Source: Massilibacillus massiliensis (GTDB lineage Bacteria; Bacillota; Negativicutes; FLKF01). Taken from it: a DNA stretch of 64,000 nt. Both the position numbers and the translations under genes were made by a program. Positions within the stretch are counted from its first letter, which is position 1. Each line of letters begins with the position of its first letter. The stretch spans positions 3,105,516-3,169,515 of the forward strand of contig NZ_LT575483.1 in assembly GCF_900086705.1 (NCBI RefSeq). The letters are read 5' to 3'. This document shows, one piece after another, positions 8,335 to 16,651 of the stretch. The notes beneath the pieces were generated by a model. That model saw only the letters and a program-made list of their open reading frames with translations, was not told the origin of the DNA and made no database searches.

Positions 8335-9405
8335 ATGACTTCTAATCAATCGATAAATAAAAAAATAGTTGAACAAAAAATAGAATATTTAGTACCTGGA
8401 ATGGAACTGGCGCAGGATATATGTGCAACGAATGGATCCATACTAGCCAGTGAGAATACAATTATTAATAAATCTCTTATTGAAAAACTACAAAATTGGG
8501 ATATTGAAAAAGTAGCTATCGTTGCAGAAATGACAGAGAATCCATTGGCTGACCTTGAAGTTGAGCAATTTTTAAATAGCTATAATCAATCCGTGACCGT
8601 TGTACAGCAGGCCTTTGATAATATCCGTCAAACAAAAGAAGTTCCAATTGAGGCATTTGCACAAACTGCAGATGAAATTGTGGATAATATATCGGATAAC
8701 AGCAGCCTTGTTGATCAGATGTATAACTTGCCTAAATGTGATGATTATACGTTTCGACATAGTGTCAATGTCAGTGCCATTGCAGCACTAATTGCTACAT
8801 GGCTGAAGTACCCACAGGAAAGTATCAGTGCGATTGCGTTGGCTGGACTTTTGCACGATGTAGGAAAATCTCAGCTGCCGACGGAAATTTTGAATAAACC
8901 GTATAAACTTCCTCCGCAGGATTATGCTTTATACCAGACCCATACAGCAATTGGCTATGATTTGGCAAGTAAAATACCCAATGTAGCGCAAAGTATTCTA
9001 GCAGGCATCTTGGACCATCATGAACGGGAAGATGGATCGGGGTATCCAAAGGGCTTGAAAGCCGATGACATCCATCCTTATGCGAAAATTATCGCTGTGG
9101 CGGATATGTTTGATGAAGCTCTGACCATTAATTGTGATACACCTGGTGTGGTTAGTCCGTATGCAAGCTTAAGTAAAATACGCGAGGAAATACATAGAAT
9201 CGATGCAAAAGCTGGGATTATCTTTATGGATAATATGATGAATTTTCTCTCGGGAAATCGAGTTGTACTTAGTAATCATCAGGAGGGACGCGTCGTTTTT
9301 GTCAATAAAGATAAACCGTCTCATTCCATCATACAGCAGGATGATGGTACGGTAATCAATTTAGCAGAGAAAGAAGATGTTTGTATTCATCATGTTGTGA
9401 AGTGA
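8335..9405 (+). CDS. HD-GYP domain protein, likely cyclic-di-GMP phosphodiesterase
   Basis: 356-aa cytoplasmic protein with no membrane segment. Residues about 1-70 form the N-terminal domain often found in front of HD-GYP (LVPGMELAQDICATNGSIL). The HD-GYP domain spans about 120-330: FRHSVNVS, LLHDVGKSQLP, then ILDHHEREDGSGYPKGL with the diagnostic GYP, and AVADMFDEAL. The metal-binding His and Asp residues are all present. The family hydrolyses c-di-GMP. No N-terminal receiver domain is seen, so the input signal is unknown. The ribosome site AGGTGG precedes the ATG. Confidence 0.9.
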   Translation: MTSNQSINKKIVEQKIEYLVPGMELAQDICATNGSILASENTIINKSLIEKLQNWDIEKVAIVAEMTENPLADLEVEQFLNSYNQSVTVVQQAFDNIRQTKEVPIEAFAQTADEIVDNISDNSSLVDQMYNLPKCDDYTFRHSVNVSAIAALIATWLKYPQESISAIALAGLLHDVGKSQLPTEILNKPYKLPPQDYALYQTHTAIGYDLASKIPNVAQSILAGILDHHEREDGSGYPKGLKADDIHPYAKIIAVADMFDEALTINCDTPGVVSPYASLSKIREEIHRIDAKAGIIFMDNMMNFLSGNRVVLSNHQEGRVVFVNKDKPSHSIIQQDDGTVINLAEKEDVCIHHVVK

Positions 9406-9430
9406 ATACAAACATCTTGAAAATCTACAA
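9374..9430. terminator. Hairpin between convergent HD-GYP and MarR genes
   Basis: Perfect 16-bp stem (starts AAGATGTTTGTATTCA) whose left arm lies inside the last codons of the HD-GYP gene. No clear T tract on either side, so it may end transcription weakly from both directions. Confidence 0.6.
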
Positions 9431-9448
9431 TTGATGGATGAATCTTTA

Positions 9449-9901
9449 TTAAAAATGTCGTTCAATCAAATTTTCAGCATGTTGAAAGAAATCATGCAGG
9501 ACTTGTAATTCATGGTCATTGAGACCATCGATATAATCGAATAACGGGCGATCATATTTTTTATGGTATGCATCGTGTAGTTTATACGCTTGCGCTCCTT
9601 TTTCTGTTAAAAAGAGGCGCAGGCGTTTTTTATGGGCAATGTCTTCTTCTTTTGTTAAAAAGCCTCGTTCTTCTAATTTACGGATTGTTTTTGCGACAAC
9701 GGCACGGGTGATATTGAATTTTCTAGCCATTTCAGAAATGAAAATACCCGGATCATCGCCTACCAGTTTAAGCATATGAATTTCACCGCGGTAAAAAGTC
9801 ATATCTTCTGAACCAAAATTTAATACGTGCGTCTTACCATTCGCAATTTGTTCAGTTAGTTGGATGAAATGATGGATCACTTGATTTCTTTTGTCGCTCA
9901 T
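9449..9901 (-). CDS. MarR-family transcriptional regulator
   Basis: 150-aa winged-helix regulator. The recognition region is ISEMARKFNITRAVVAKTIRKLEERGFLTKEED, followed by the wing (HKKRLRLFLTEKG) and a C-terminal dimerisation helix. It overlaps the methyltransferase gene by 4 bp (ATGA), so the two are co-transcribed from the promoter near 10960. That promoter is covered by two palindromes, which suggests autoregulation. Confidence 0.92.
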   Translation of the reverse strand: MSDKRNQVIHHFIQLTEQIANGKTHVLNFGSEDMTFYRGEIHMLKLVGDDPGIFISEMARKFNITRAVVAKTIRKLEERGFLTKEEDIAHKKRLRLFLTEKGAQAYKLHDAYHKKYDRPLFDYIDGLNDHELQVLHDFFQHAENLIERHF

Positions 9902-10914
9902 GCTAGACTCCTTCTGTAAAATTTTCCGGGCATGTCTTTGAATATGCCGCCTGTGGTTCCGTTTTGTACACAGGTGAAACCTTGACGTAAGAGGGCCGAT
10001 TCAATCGTCGGTCTTGTCAGTAAGATATCCAAACCGTCCAGGTGACTGGAGAGCCAGCCTAAAATGACTTCCGGCGGAGATTGATAATCCGCACTTACCG
10101 TATGTGATACAAGGTATAGATATCCGTTAGGTGACAGCGCGTGATAAAGTTTATTTAATAGTTTATCTGGATCACCGCCCGAAAAATCTAAAATACCGGA
10201 TGCAATGATAAGGTCATATTCACCGCCGAGTTCATCTACATTAAAATCGCCGGCAATGACCTTGATAGATTCTGTGAGATTGTGTTGTTCAATCAGGGTT
10301 TGGGGCAATTTGGCTACACTGGGATGCTCGAATATCACCCCCTGGCATCCGGGAAACGCTGAAACAGTCTCTATTGCTAAAATACCGTTTCCGCCGCCAA
10401 GATCTAAAATTTTTTTTGGAGCACCGTCTTTGTATAGTTCGGAAAGTGCAGCAAGTAGTGCTTGTACGCGTCCTGTATACATTTCAGGAATACTGACGCG
10501 TGCTGATTCATAAAAGTCATAGACGTTTACGCCGCTATTGTCCGTAATGATTTGCGCATCTGCTCCGGTTTGTATTCGATCGTCTAGGTTGGCAAGCGAC
10601 ATCATTTTTTCTCGGAATAAAAGATGTTCACCGAGATAGAGCGGACTATTTTCATTCAGAAATTCGTTGCTTTCCTTCGTATTGCGGTATTTATTTTCAT
10701 GCTTTTCCAGCAGACCAATGCAAGCTAAGGCGTTTAGATAGAAGGAAAGGTTGCGTTCGTTCAGGTTTGTCTTTTTTGCCAGTGAATTTGCTGTTTCTAA
10801 GTTCTCGAGTGCGGAGAAAATGCGAAGCCGAAGCGCAGATAAAAAAAGTTCTGTTGCACGCTTTTGATGCAGCATTTTGTAATAAATTTGCGGATTTCCT
10901 TGAGGATGTATCAT
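9898..10914 (-). CDS. SAM-dependent O-methyltransferase (plant/bacterial O-MT type)
   Basis: 338 aa. Residues about 15-95 form the winged-helix dimerisation domain typical of acetylserotonin/hydroxyneurosporene-type methyltransferases. The catalytic Rossmann domain follows, with motif I KILDLGGGNGILAIET, the acidic residue in GVIFEHPSV, and IIASGILDFSGG. The small-molecule acceptor is unknown. Being first in an operon with a MarR repressor suggests induction by a phenolic or antibiotic-like compound; that is inference. The ribosome site is AAGGAGTG before the ATG. Confidence 0.85.
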   Translation of the reverse strand: MIHPQGNPQIYYKMLHQKRATELFLSALRLRIFSALENLETANSLAKKTNLNERNLSFYLNALACIGLLEKHENKYRNTKESNEFLNENSPLYLGEHLLFREKMMSLANLDDRIQTGADAQIITDNSGVNVYDFYESARVSIPEMYTGRVQALLAALSELYKDGAPKKILDLGGGNGILAIETVSAFPGCQGVIFEHPSVAKLPQTLIEQHNLTESIKVIAGDFNVDELGGEYDLIIASGILDFSGGDPDKLLNKLYHALSPNGYLYLVSHTVSADYQSPPEVILGWLSSHLDGLDILLTRPTIESALLRQGFTCVQNGTTGGIFKDMPGKFYRRSLA

Positions 10915-10943
10915 TTTTTCACTCCTTTATTTTGTTCTATTTA

Positions 10944-10990
10944 TGTATGCCAAGTATACAATGTGATTATTATGTATGTCAAGCATACAT
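10944..10990 (-). promoter_or_regulatory. Promoter embedded in two MarR-type palindromes
   Basis: Two 17-bp palindromes lie at 10944-10960 and 10973-10989 (TGTATG-n5-CATACA type), 29 bp centre to centre. Read on the minus strand, a TTGACA -35 (10977-10982) lies in one palindrome and a TATACT -10 (10953-10958) in the other, separated by 18 bp. A dimer on either site would block RNA polymerase, giving tight repression of the methyltransferase-marR operon. Confidence 0.8.
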
Positions 10991-11124
10991 GGTGAAATTT
11001 TTCTTAAAAAGTAGATGGCGATGATTCGTATTGGAAAATATTTAATGATTGCTATTTAGAAAAATAGGTGTTAAAATACATATCGTATGTTATTAATTTC
11101 ATATTGAACTTCGTATGAAGATAA

Positions 11125-11278
11125 TGGGAGAGAGATTTTATAATCCGCCGAAGATGTTATGCTTTCAGGCAAAAGGACCGTTATTGGACGAAACTCTGGA
11201 GAGCCTCAATTGAGCACCGAAGGAGCAAGCTGATTTAATTTAAATTAGTGAATCTCTCAGGTAAAAGGACAGAGCAGA
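11125..11278 (+). ncRNA. Glycine riboswitch, tandem aptamers
   Basis: Two consecutive glycine aptamers. The first (about 11125-11197) contains GCCGAAG and CTTTCAGGCAAAAGGACCG. The second (about 11198-11278) contains CACCGAAGGAGCAAGC and CTCTCAGGTAAAAGGACAGAG. These are the conserved junction and pairing elements of the gcvT RNA family. The downstream gene is a CycA-like permease rather than a glycine-cleavage operon, so the switch appears to control glycine transport. Confidence 0.93.
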
Positions 11279-11292
11279 CAAACTGTTTATTT

Positions 11293-11322
11293 TGAGGTCA
11301 AATTTTATATTTGACCTCTTTA
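11293..11322 (+). terminator. Riboswitch terminator, first copy
   Basis: Stem GAGGTCAAAT / ATTTGACCTC followed by a short T run, just after the second glycine aptamer. Confidence 0.7.
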
Positions 11323-11330
11323 TGCATTTT

Positions 11331-11362
11331 TTGAGGCCAGATTTTTATATTTGGCCTCTTTC
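11331..11362 (+). terminator. Riboswitch terminator, second copy
   Basis: A near duplicate of the preceding hairpin, GAGGCCAGAT...ATTTGGCCTC. Paired changes (T/C with A/G) keep the stem intact. Two tandem hairpins sit between the aptamers and the permease gene. Confidence 0.65.
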
Positions 11363-11504
11363 TGTATTTTTAGAGAAAGTTTTTAGTATTTTGTACGATC
11401 TGCTGATTGTGCAATGTGTTATCGTATAACGTTACAGAGTGAATGTACAGCTTGGACCTGGCACATACGGGGGAAATCGTAAGAATTGGAAAGGTGGAGT
11501 CGAT

Positions 11505-12887
11505 ATGTCGGAAAACCAAAATTTATCGAGAGGATTAAAAAATCGCCATGTGCAATTGTTGGCGATTGGTGGAGCAATCGGTACAGGATTGTTCTTAGGA
11601 TCGGGCAGATCCATACACTTGGCGGGGCCCTCTATTTTATTTGCCTATATGATTACTGGTGTTATTTGTTTTTTTGTAATGCGGGCGCTTGGGGAATTAT
11701 TGCTTTCTAATTTGAAGTATCATTCTTTTGTCGATTTTGTTCGTGAGTATATGGGAAATGGAGCGGCATTTATTACAGGATGGACCTATTGGTTTTGTTG
11801 GATTTCATTGGCGATGGCTGATGTAACTGCTGCCGGACTCTATATAGAGTATTGGTTTCCCAATATCGCACAGTGGGTTCCGAGTTTGATCATTCTCATG
11901 ATTTTACTGATTATGAATCTTACGGCAGTAAAGTTATTCGGTGAGATGGAATTTTGGTTTGCTTTAATTAAAGTGGTAGCGATTATGTCATTGATTGTCA
12001 TCGGGACATTTATGATTATCAAAGGATTTTCTACGGATGCAGGTGTATCCAGCTTTACAAATCTCTGGAGTTATGGCGGGTGGATTCCAAATGGAATCAG
12101 CGGATTTATTCTCTCTTTCCAAATGGTTGTATTTGCATTTACAGGGATTGAATTGGTCGGCTTAACTGCTGGTGAAACTGAAAATCCAGAACGTGTAATT
12201 CCAAAGGCAATCAACAATATACCAATTAGAATCATTATCTTTTATATCGGAGCACTTCTCGTTATTATGAGTATCTATCCATGGACTTCAATTAGTCCGG
12301 ATAAGAGCCCATTTGTGCAGGTCTTTTCTGCAGTAGGAATCGCGGCAGCCGCAACGATTGTAAATTTCGTTGTATTAACTTCAGCTGCATCTGCTTGTAA
12401 TAGTGGAATTTTCAGTACAGGTCGTTTAGTGTATTCTCTGTCGAAAGAAGACAATGCACCAGCGTCCATGAAAAAATTAACTGCGAACCAAGTCCCGGCA
12501 AATGCAACAATATTTTCAACAATTGTTGTTTTGATTGCGGTTATTTTGCAATATATTATGCCGGAAGGTGTGTTTGTACTCATTACGAGTATATCAACGT
12601 TTTGCTTCATTTTTATTTGGGGTATTATTACGGTTTGCCATCTAAAATATCGCAAGCAGAATCCTGAACTTGCCGCAAGAAGTAAATTCAAAATGCCGTT
12701 GTATCCACTCATGAATTATGTAATTTTAGCATTTTTTGCTTTCGTTTTAGTGACGTTAGCATTGAATGAAGAAACTCGTATTGCTTTGTTTGTAACGCCA
12801 GTCTGGTTTATCATGCTTGGGGTGATTTACAAGGTTTTTAAAGCAAGAGCGAAAGAGGAAGTTAAGACTAGTTTTATTACAAGATAA
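11505..12887 (+). CDS. cycA: Amino-acid permease, CycA-like (glycine/D-alanine/D-serine)
   Basis: 460-aa APC-superfamily (AAT family) proton symporter with 12 predicted membrane segments. It is strikingly CycA-like over its length: [87 protein letters not shown]. coli CycA imports glycine, D-alanine and D-serine. The glycine riboswitch upstream independently supports glycine as substrate. Start at ATG 11505 is set by AAGGTGGAG; an upstream ATG at 11439 lacks a ribosome site. Confidence 0.92.
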   Translation: MSENQNLSRGLKNRHVQLLAIGGAIGTGLFLGSGRSIHLAGPSILFAYMITGVICFFVMRALGELLLSNLKYHSFVDFVREYMGNGAAFITGWTYWFCWISLAMADVTAAGLYIEYWFPNIAQWVPSLIILMILLIMNLTAVKLFGEMEFWFALIKVVAIMSLIVIGTFMIIKGFSTDAGVSSFTNLWSYGGWIPNGISGFILSFQMVVFAFTGIELVGLTAGETENPERVIPKAINNIPIRIIIFYIGALLVIMSIYPWTSISPDKSPFVQVFSAVGIAAAATIVNFVVLTSAASACNSGIFSTGRLVYSLSKEDNAPASMKKLTANQVPANATIFSTIVVLIAVILQYIMPEGVFVLITSISTFCFIFIWGIITVCHLKYRKQNPELAARSKFKMPLYPLMNYVILAFFAFVLVTLALNEETRIALFVTPVWFIMLGVIYKVFKARAKEEVKTSFITR

Positions 12888-13185
12888 TATAATAGCTTTG
12901 TTCAAAATTAGTATTGGCTTTAATTCATTTCAACCTGCTTGCGAGTAGGCTTGATATGGGCATAGCTAGCTTATTTTGTAGCGAAAATATGAATCGATAG
13001 GTGGTTAATAAAAAGTTAGATTCGTAAATTAAATTGGTAAAAATTTACTACAAAAACAAACATTTTTTATAGAGTCTCTTATTGTTAGTGTGCGTTTTTA
13101 GATATATACTATATTTATGCTTAAATGCTTCTTACAAAAAGTGTGGAAGCATTTATAATTTTATATCAGGAAAGAAAGAGACTGA
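12888..13185. other. Intergenic region, 0.3 kb
   Basis: AT-rich; probably the hydrolase promoter. I see no convincing terminator, small gene or structured RNA. Confidence 0.4.
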
Positions 13186-14136
13186 ATGAGAAAACTATTA
13201 ATTTTTTGTATGGGAATTACCATTGGTATATTTGTTGCGGTCAATGTACTTGGTCTGATGATGGGCGAATTTATTTATCGCGAATTAACATCGCCGCATT
13301 TATATCAAAACTTATTTAATTTACAGGATAATTCTAAGAATATCGAAAAAATTGCCAATGCAGAAAAAAAGTATGAATGGGAAAAGGTCAGTTTGACTTC
13401 ACCGCATGGTTATGCAATACGTGGTACGTATATTCCAGCAAAACGACCATCAAAGCAAACGATTCTTTTTTTGCACGGACTTTTCCAAAACCGCTCAGCA
13501 GGACTTGATTATTTAGATATTTATCAAAAACTGGGCTATAATGTACTGATTGTTGATGCGCGTGGGCATGGTGATAGTGGCGGCGTCTCTATTTCCTGGG
13601 GCTATTTTGAAAAAGATGATATCAATGTTTGGTTAGATTGGCTAGAGCGAAAAACGCCGCAGGGAATTATCGGGGTTCATGGAATTTCAATGGGGGCAGC
13701 AACCGCACTCTTGCATAGTGCACTTAATGAAAGTACGCATCGTGTTAGCTTTTATATCGCCGATAGTTCTTATGATGATTTCAAAGCGTTGCTCGTAAAA
13801 CAGCTAACGACAATTGCCGGATTACCAAAGGATACATATGCCTTGGACATTGTTTTATTTTATACGCAGATTGCGGCGTATTATCATGACAAATTTACGT
13901 TTGATCAAATTTCACCGCGATTGGCCGTCGAGCAATCAACAACGCCTATTCTTTACCTTCATGGAGAGAAGGATACCCTGATACCGCCACAAATGTCACA
14001 GGATCTTTACAATGATACGGCGAGTGCAAAGGAACTGCACTTTTTTGCGGATACTCCACATGCGAGTGCTGTTTATCATGATAAAGCCACTTACGCCGAA
14101 ACGATTCGTGCCTTTATAGAAAAAAATACAAAATAG
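13186..14136 (+). CDS. Membrane-anchored alpha/beta hydrolase
   Basis: 316 aa. An N-terminal hydrophobic stretch (residues about 3-25) forms a membrane anchor or signal. The hydrolase fold follows: TILFLHGLFQNRSAG (oxyanion loop), VDARGHGDSGG, the nucleophile elbow GVHGISMGAAT (Ser in G-x-S-x-G), the acid in LHGEKDTLIPP and the His in DTPHASAVYH. This is the layout of the YqkD-like peptidase/esterase family. Natural substrate unknown. Confidence 0.85.
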   Translation: MRKLLIFCMGITIGIFVAVNVLGLMMGEFIYRELTSPHLYQNLFNLQDNSKNIEKIANAEKKYEWEKVSLTSPHGYAIRGTYIPAKRPSKQTILFLHGLFQNRSAGLDYLDIYQKLGYNVLIVDARGHGDSGGVSISWGYFEKDDINVWLDWLERKTPQGIIGVHGISMGAATALLHSALNESTHRVSFYIADSSYDDFKALLVKQLTTIAGLPKDTYALDIVLFYTQIAAYYHDKFTFDQISPRLAVEQSTTPILYLHGEKDTLIPPQMSQDLYNDTASAKELHFFADTPHASAVYHDKATYAETIRAFIEKNTK

Positions 14137-14201
14137 AGGAACCTGTAGAGCAATCTATTTTCTAATGTTCAACATAAATATTTATGTTGTTTACAGTCTG
14201 T

Positions 14202-14248
14202 CGTTATGAAATGATGATAAATGATTTCATAACGCATTTTTTTTTGGA
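14202..14248 (+). terminator. Terminator after hydrolase gene
   Basis: CGTTATGAAAT / ATTTCATAACG arms around a 9-12 nt loop, followed by a run of nine T. Confidence 0.75.
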
Positions 14249-14294
14249 AATACTATGTTTGTATAAATATTGTTCAATTGGAGGTGGTTTTAAG

Positions 14295-14513
14295 ATGACG
14301 GAAAATTATGATTCAATGGAAGCGTTAGATGCATCCCTTCCGGATAAGCATGCTGTTGCCGAAGAACTTGGAATACCATTGGATAAAGGGGATAACAGTA
14401 AATTAACAACGGAAGAAGTCGGCAAAATCGGTGGCAGAATCGGCGGACAAAAGGTGAAAAAAATGATACAGGCAGCTGAAGCCGCAATGGCAAAAAAAGA
14501 TGATAGTTTTTAA
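14295..14513 (+). CDS. Small acid-soluble spore protein, alpha/beta type (paralogue)
   Basis: 72-aa paralogue of the protein at 4172, sharing DKHAVAEELGIPLDKG, TTEEVGKIGGRIGGQ and KVKKMIQAAEAAMAKK. Like the first copy it has an acidic N-terminus and a basic C-terminal DNA-binding half. Start at ATG 14295 is supported by TTGGAGGTGG. A longer frame from 14184 runs through the preceding terminator and is rejected. Confidence 0.88.
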   Translation: MTENYDSMEALDASLPDKHAVAEELGIPLDKGDNSKLTTEEVGKIGGRIGGQKVKKMIQAAEAAMAKKDDSF

Positions 14514-14649
14514 ATGACCAAAATCTGTTTTGCCTATAGATCATAAAAGTTGTATGCTATTTGTGGAACATGTAAAGAGATCTTCGAGAATCTGGATAGC
14601 ATGATGGAATGAGAGCCGAGAATACGCTGCGGTTTAATCATGAAATAGA

Positions 14650-14698
14650 ATAAAGCCTATATCATGCGTGTCGTTTGCAGGATATAGGCTTTATTTAT
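14650..14698. terminator. Bidirectional terminator, spore protein / HD-GYP
   Basis: AAAGCCTATATC / GGATATAGGCTTT stem with T-rich sequence on the plus side and A-rich (T on the minus strand) on the other, between convergent genes. Confidence 0.8.
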
Positions 14699-14701
14699 AT
14701 A

Positions 14702-15577
14702 TTATTTAAAAAGATTTATAAATGTATCGACAATTTGTGGATTGAAGTCCTTTCCGCTGGAAAATTTAATTCGCTCTACAGCTTCTTTAGGAGGTCGAAC
14801 ATTACTTTGATAAATAGATGTAGTTAAATAATCAAAAGTATCGCAAATATTTATAATGGAAGCATTTTTGGTTATTTCATTTTCTTTTAAACCTGCAGGA
14901 TAGCCTCTGCCATCAAACTTTTCATGATGCTGTAAGATTGGAATATAAATTTCTTTTGGCAATTTATCTCCTTTTAGAAGATCAGATCCTAGTCGAGGAT
15001 GTTGTCGATATAAAAGCTCCTGCTGATCATCAATTCTAGAAACCGATTTTAAAATTTCCGGTGGAAGCAATATTGCACCTATATCATGAAATAAAGCAGC
15101 AATAGATAAATCTTGCAATTGTTGTTGATCGTAGTTAAGAAGACTCCCAAAGCTTAATGATAAGATTGCGACGTTAATCGAATGAGAAAGCGTCATGTTA
15201 TTTGATGATAAGGTTTTTAAAGAATTACTAAAAAAATTATCTTTTCGAATGGTAGATAACGTATTTTGTAAATAATCTGAAGCTGCTGAAACAATTTCTG
15301 ATTTTAAAGAATCAAATTTCGGATCGAGTGTGTCCGGAACTTTAAAAATATTTTTCTGATTTTTAAATAATTTTTTTGCGGATAGTTTCGGTGGAAGTAA
15401 AACGGCACTTTTCTTTTTTTCTACGGGAGTATACTCACAGCAAATGTGGAGACCTTCAAGTTTTTCTTTTAATAAAACATTAAGGGGCATGCCTTTAGTT
15501 AATAGAACACGTCCAAATTTGTCAGTGGCATTTTTCGTTAAATAGCCAATAATATCAATTTCTTTTTCTAGTTTCAT
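14702..15577 (-). CDS. HD-GYP domain protein, likely cyclic-di-GMP phosphodiesterase
   Basis: 291-aa cytoplasmic protein. N-terminal residues about 1-60 form a small domain (DIIGYLTKNATDKFGRVLLT) like that of the other HD-GYP protein. The catalytic domain has LSHSINVAILS, ALFHDIGAILLPPEIL, ILQHHEKFDGRGYPAGL and NICDTFDYLT. The catalytic His/Asp and GYP residues are intact. The ribosome site GGAGG lies 9 nt before the ATG. Only about 103 bp separate its start from the left inverted repeat of the recombinase segment, so its promoter region may be affected by inversion. Confidence 0.88.
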   Translation of the reverse strand: MKLEKEIDIIGYLTKNATDKFGRVLLTKGMPLNVLLKEKLEGLHICCEYTPVEKKKSAVLLPPKLSAKKLFKNQKNIFKVPDTLDPKFDSLKSEIVSAASDYLQNTLSTIRKDNFFSNSLKTLSSNNMTLSHSINVAILSLSFGSLLNYDQQQLQDLSIAALFHDIGAILLPPEILKSVSRIDDQQELLYRQHPRLGSDLLKGDKLPKEIYIPILQHHEKFDGRGYPAGLKENEITKNASIINICDTFDYLTTSIYQSNVRPPKEAVERIKFSSGKDFNPQIVDTFINLFK

Positions 15578-15680
15578 AATTTTTCCTCCAAATAAAATAA
15601 TTTCTAAATATAAAGTGTGTTTGCGCTTTTTTGCTAGAAGGATTGTTAAGAAAAGTAAATATATCCTTGAAAATATGAAT

Positions 15681-15710
15681 GTAACAAAATCTTATTATGT
15701 TACTTGCTAT
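15681..15710. repeat. Left inverted repeat of putative invertible segment
   Basis: A 30-bp sequence whose exact reverse complement occurs at 16356-16385 (31 bp if the next inner base is counted). Inside it, GTAACA and TGTTAC face each other across an 11-bp spacer, the layout of a tyrosine-recombinase core site. Confidence 0.92.
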
Positions 15711-16355
15711 TTGTATGTAAAGTATCATATTATAGAAAAAACAAGTGATAGGATGCTGTAATTGGTGATAAAGAATGAACAATGTTGAACCGATTCGAGA
15801 AAGAACAAAAATAGTAGAAATTAAAGCATATTTAAGAAAAAATAATTTACGCGATTTTCTATTATTTGTTTTAGGGATTAATAGTGGCTTAAGAATTTCA
15901 GATTTATTATGCTTGAAAATAGAGGATGTGATGAATAAGGATAGGATCATTTTAAAAGAAAAAAAGACTGGAAAGACAAAAGATTTCCCCATATCAAAAA
16001 ACTGCAAGAATGCTATTAATGACTACTTACTGCAAAGCATGAGGAAAAGCGGCTGGCTCTTTGTCAGCAGAAGAGGGAACAATCCGATCAGTCGTATACA
16101 AGCCTATAGAATTATCAATCGTGCGGCACGGCAAGTAGGAATAACAGAAGCGATCGGAACACATACTTTACGTAAAACGTTTGGCTATTGGGCCTATAAA
16201 ACTGGAACGGATGTAACGCGGATACAAAAACTATTAAATCACTCATCACCGGAAATTACATTGGCGTACATAGGGATTACAAAAGATGAGCTTGATGATG
16301 TTTACATTAATTTAAATTTATGAAAATTGCGATTTTTATGAAGAACTATAGTATA
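15711..16355. other. Putative invertible DNA segment with its own recombinase
   Basis: Segment of about 645 bp between perfect inverted repeats, filled almost entirely by one tyrosine-recombinase gene. A possible recombinase promoter has its -35 (TTGCTA, 15704-15709) in the left repeat and its -10 (TATTAT, 15728-15733) inside the segment. A TATAAT at 16352-16357 sits just past the recombinase stop and points outward through the right repeat. Inversion would turn this outward signal from the DUF3748 gene toward the HD-GYP gene. Confidence 0.65.
15775..16323 (+). CDS. Small tyrosine recombinase (FimB/FimE-size DNA invertase type)
   Basis: 182 aa, a catalytic domain with almost no N-terminal core-binding domain, like FimB/FimE and unlike 300-aa XerC/D. 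Catalytic residues visible: Arg in NSGLRISDLL, Lys in the beta-hairpin (KKTGKTKDF), His-x-x-Arg in THTLRKTFG, the second His in LLNHSSPEITLAYIG, and the nucleophile Tyr in the same block. It sits inside perfect inverted repeats. Likely role: inverting that segment. Alternative: a minimal mobile element moved by this enzyme. Confidence 0.92.
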   Translation: MNNVEPIRERTKIVEIKAYLRKNNLRDFLLFVLGINSGLRISDLLCLKIEDVMNKDRIILKEKKTGKTKDFPISKNCKNAINDYLLQSMRKSGWLFVSRRGNNPISRIQAYRIINRAARQVGITEAIGTHTLRKTFGYWAYKTGTDVTRIQKLLNHSSPEITLAYIGITKDELDDVYINLNL

Positions 16356-16385
16356 ATAGCAAGTAACATAATAAGATTTTGTTAC
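16356..16385. repeat. Right inverted repeat of putative invertible segment
   Basis: Exact reverse complement of 15681-15710. Flanking bases outside the two repeats show no direct duplication (left gaat, right tttt), which argues against a simple transposon with a target-site duplication. Confidence 0.92.
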
Positions 16386-16651
16386 TTTTTTTGTTTTAAA
16401 GAATTTACTTGATATGTATTCAATGCCCAAATTAGGGCGATATTGGTGTTGGGATTGTAGAATCTTAACGCCTTTTAGTGTTTTCATGATCGGAAATCGA
16501 AATTATGAAGCTACATAGAGAATGTTATAAAAATCTTATGATTTATGCGATCGTTAGAGATGACTATGTAAAAAGTTGCTAAAAGAATAGATGAAAGCTA
16601 ATAAAACGGCTATAATGAAATGGTTGAATTGTTTGAAGGAGATGATCGTAG
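16386..16651. other. Intergenic region between right repeat and lipoprotein gene
   Basis: AT-rich. A TATAAT-like -10 near 16610-16617 without an obvious -35 may be the native promoter of the lipoprotein gene. Nothing else recognised. Confidence 0.4.

Noticed and set aside
15555-16007. 150-codon minus-strand frame before the HD-GYP gene
   Set aside because: It overlaps the recombinase gene antisense and crosses the left inverted repeat; the recombinase frame has intact catalytic motifs.
15681-16385. Reading the recombinase segment as an ordinary insertion sequence
   Set aside because: The enzyme is a tyrosine recombinase, not a DDE transposase, the repeats contain an internal core-like palindrome, and no target duplication is seen. 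A mobile unit remains possible.
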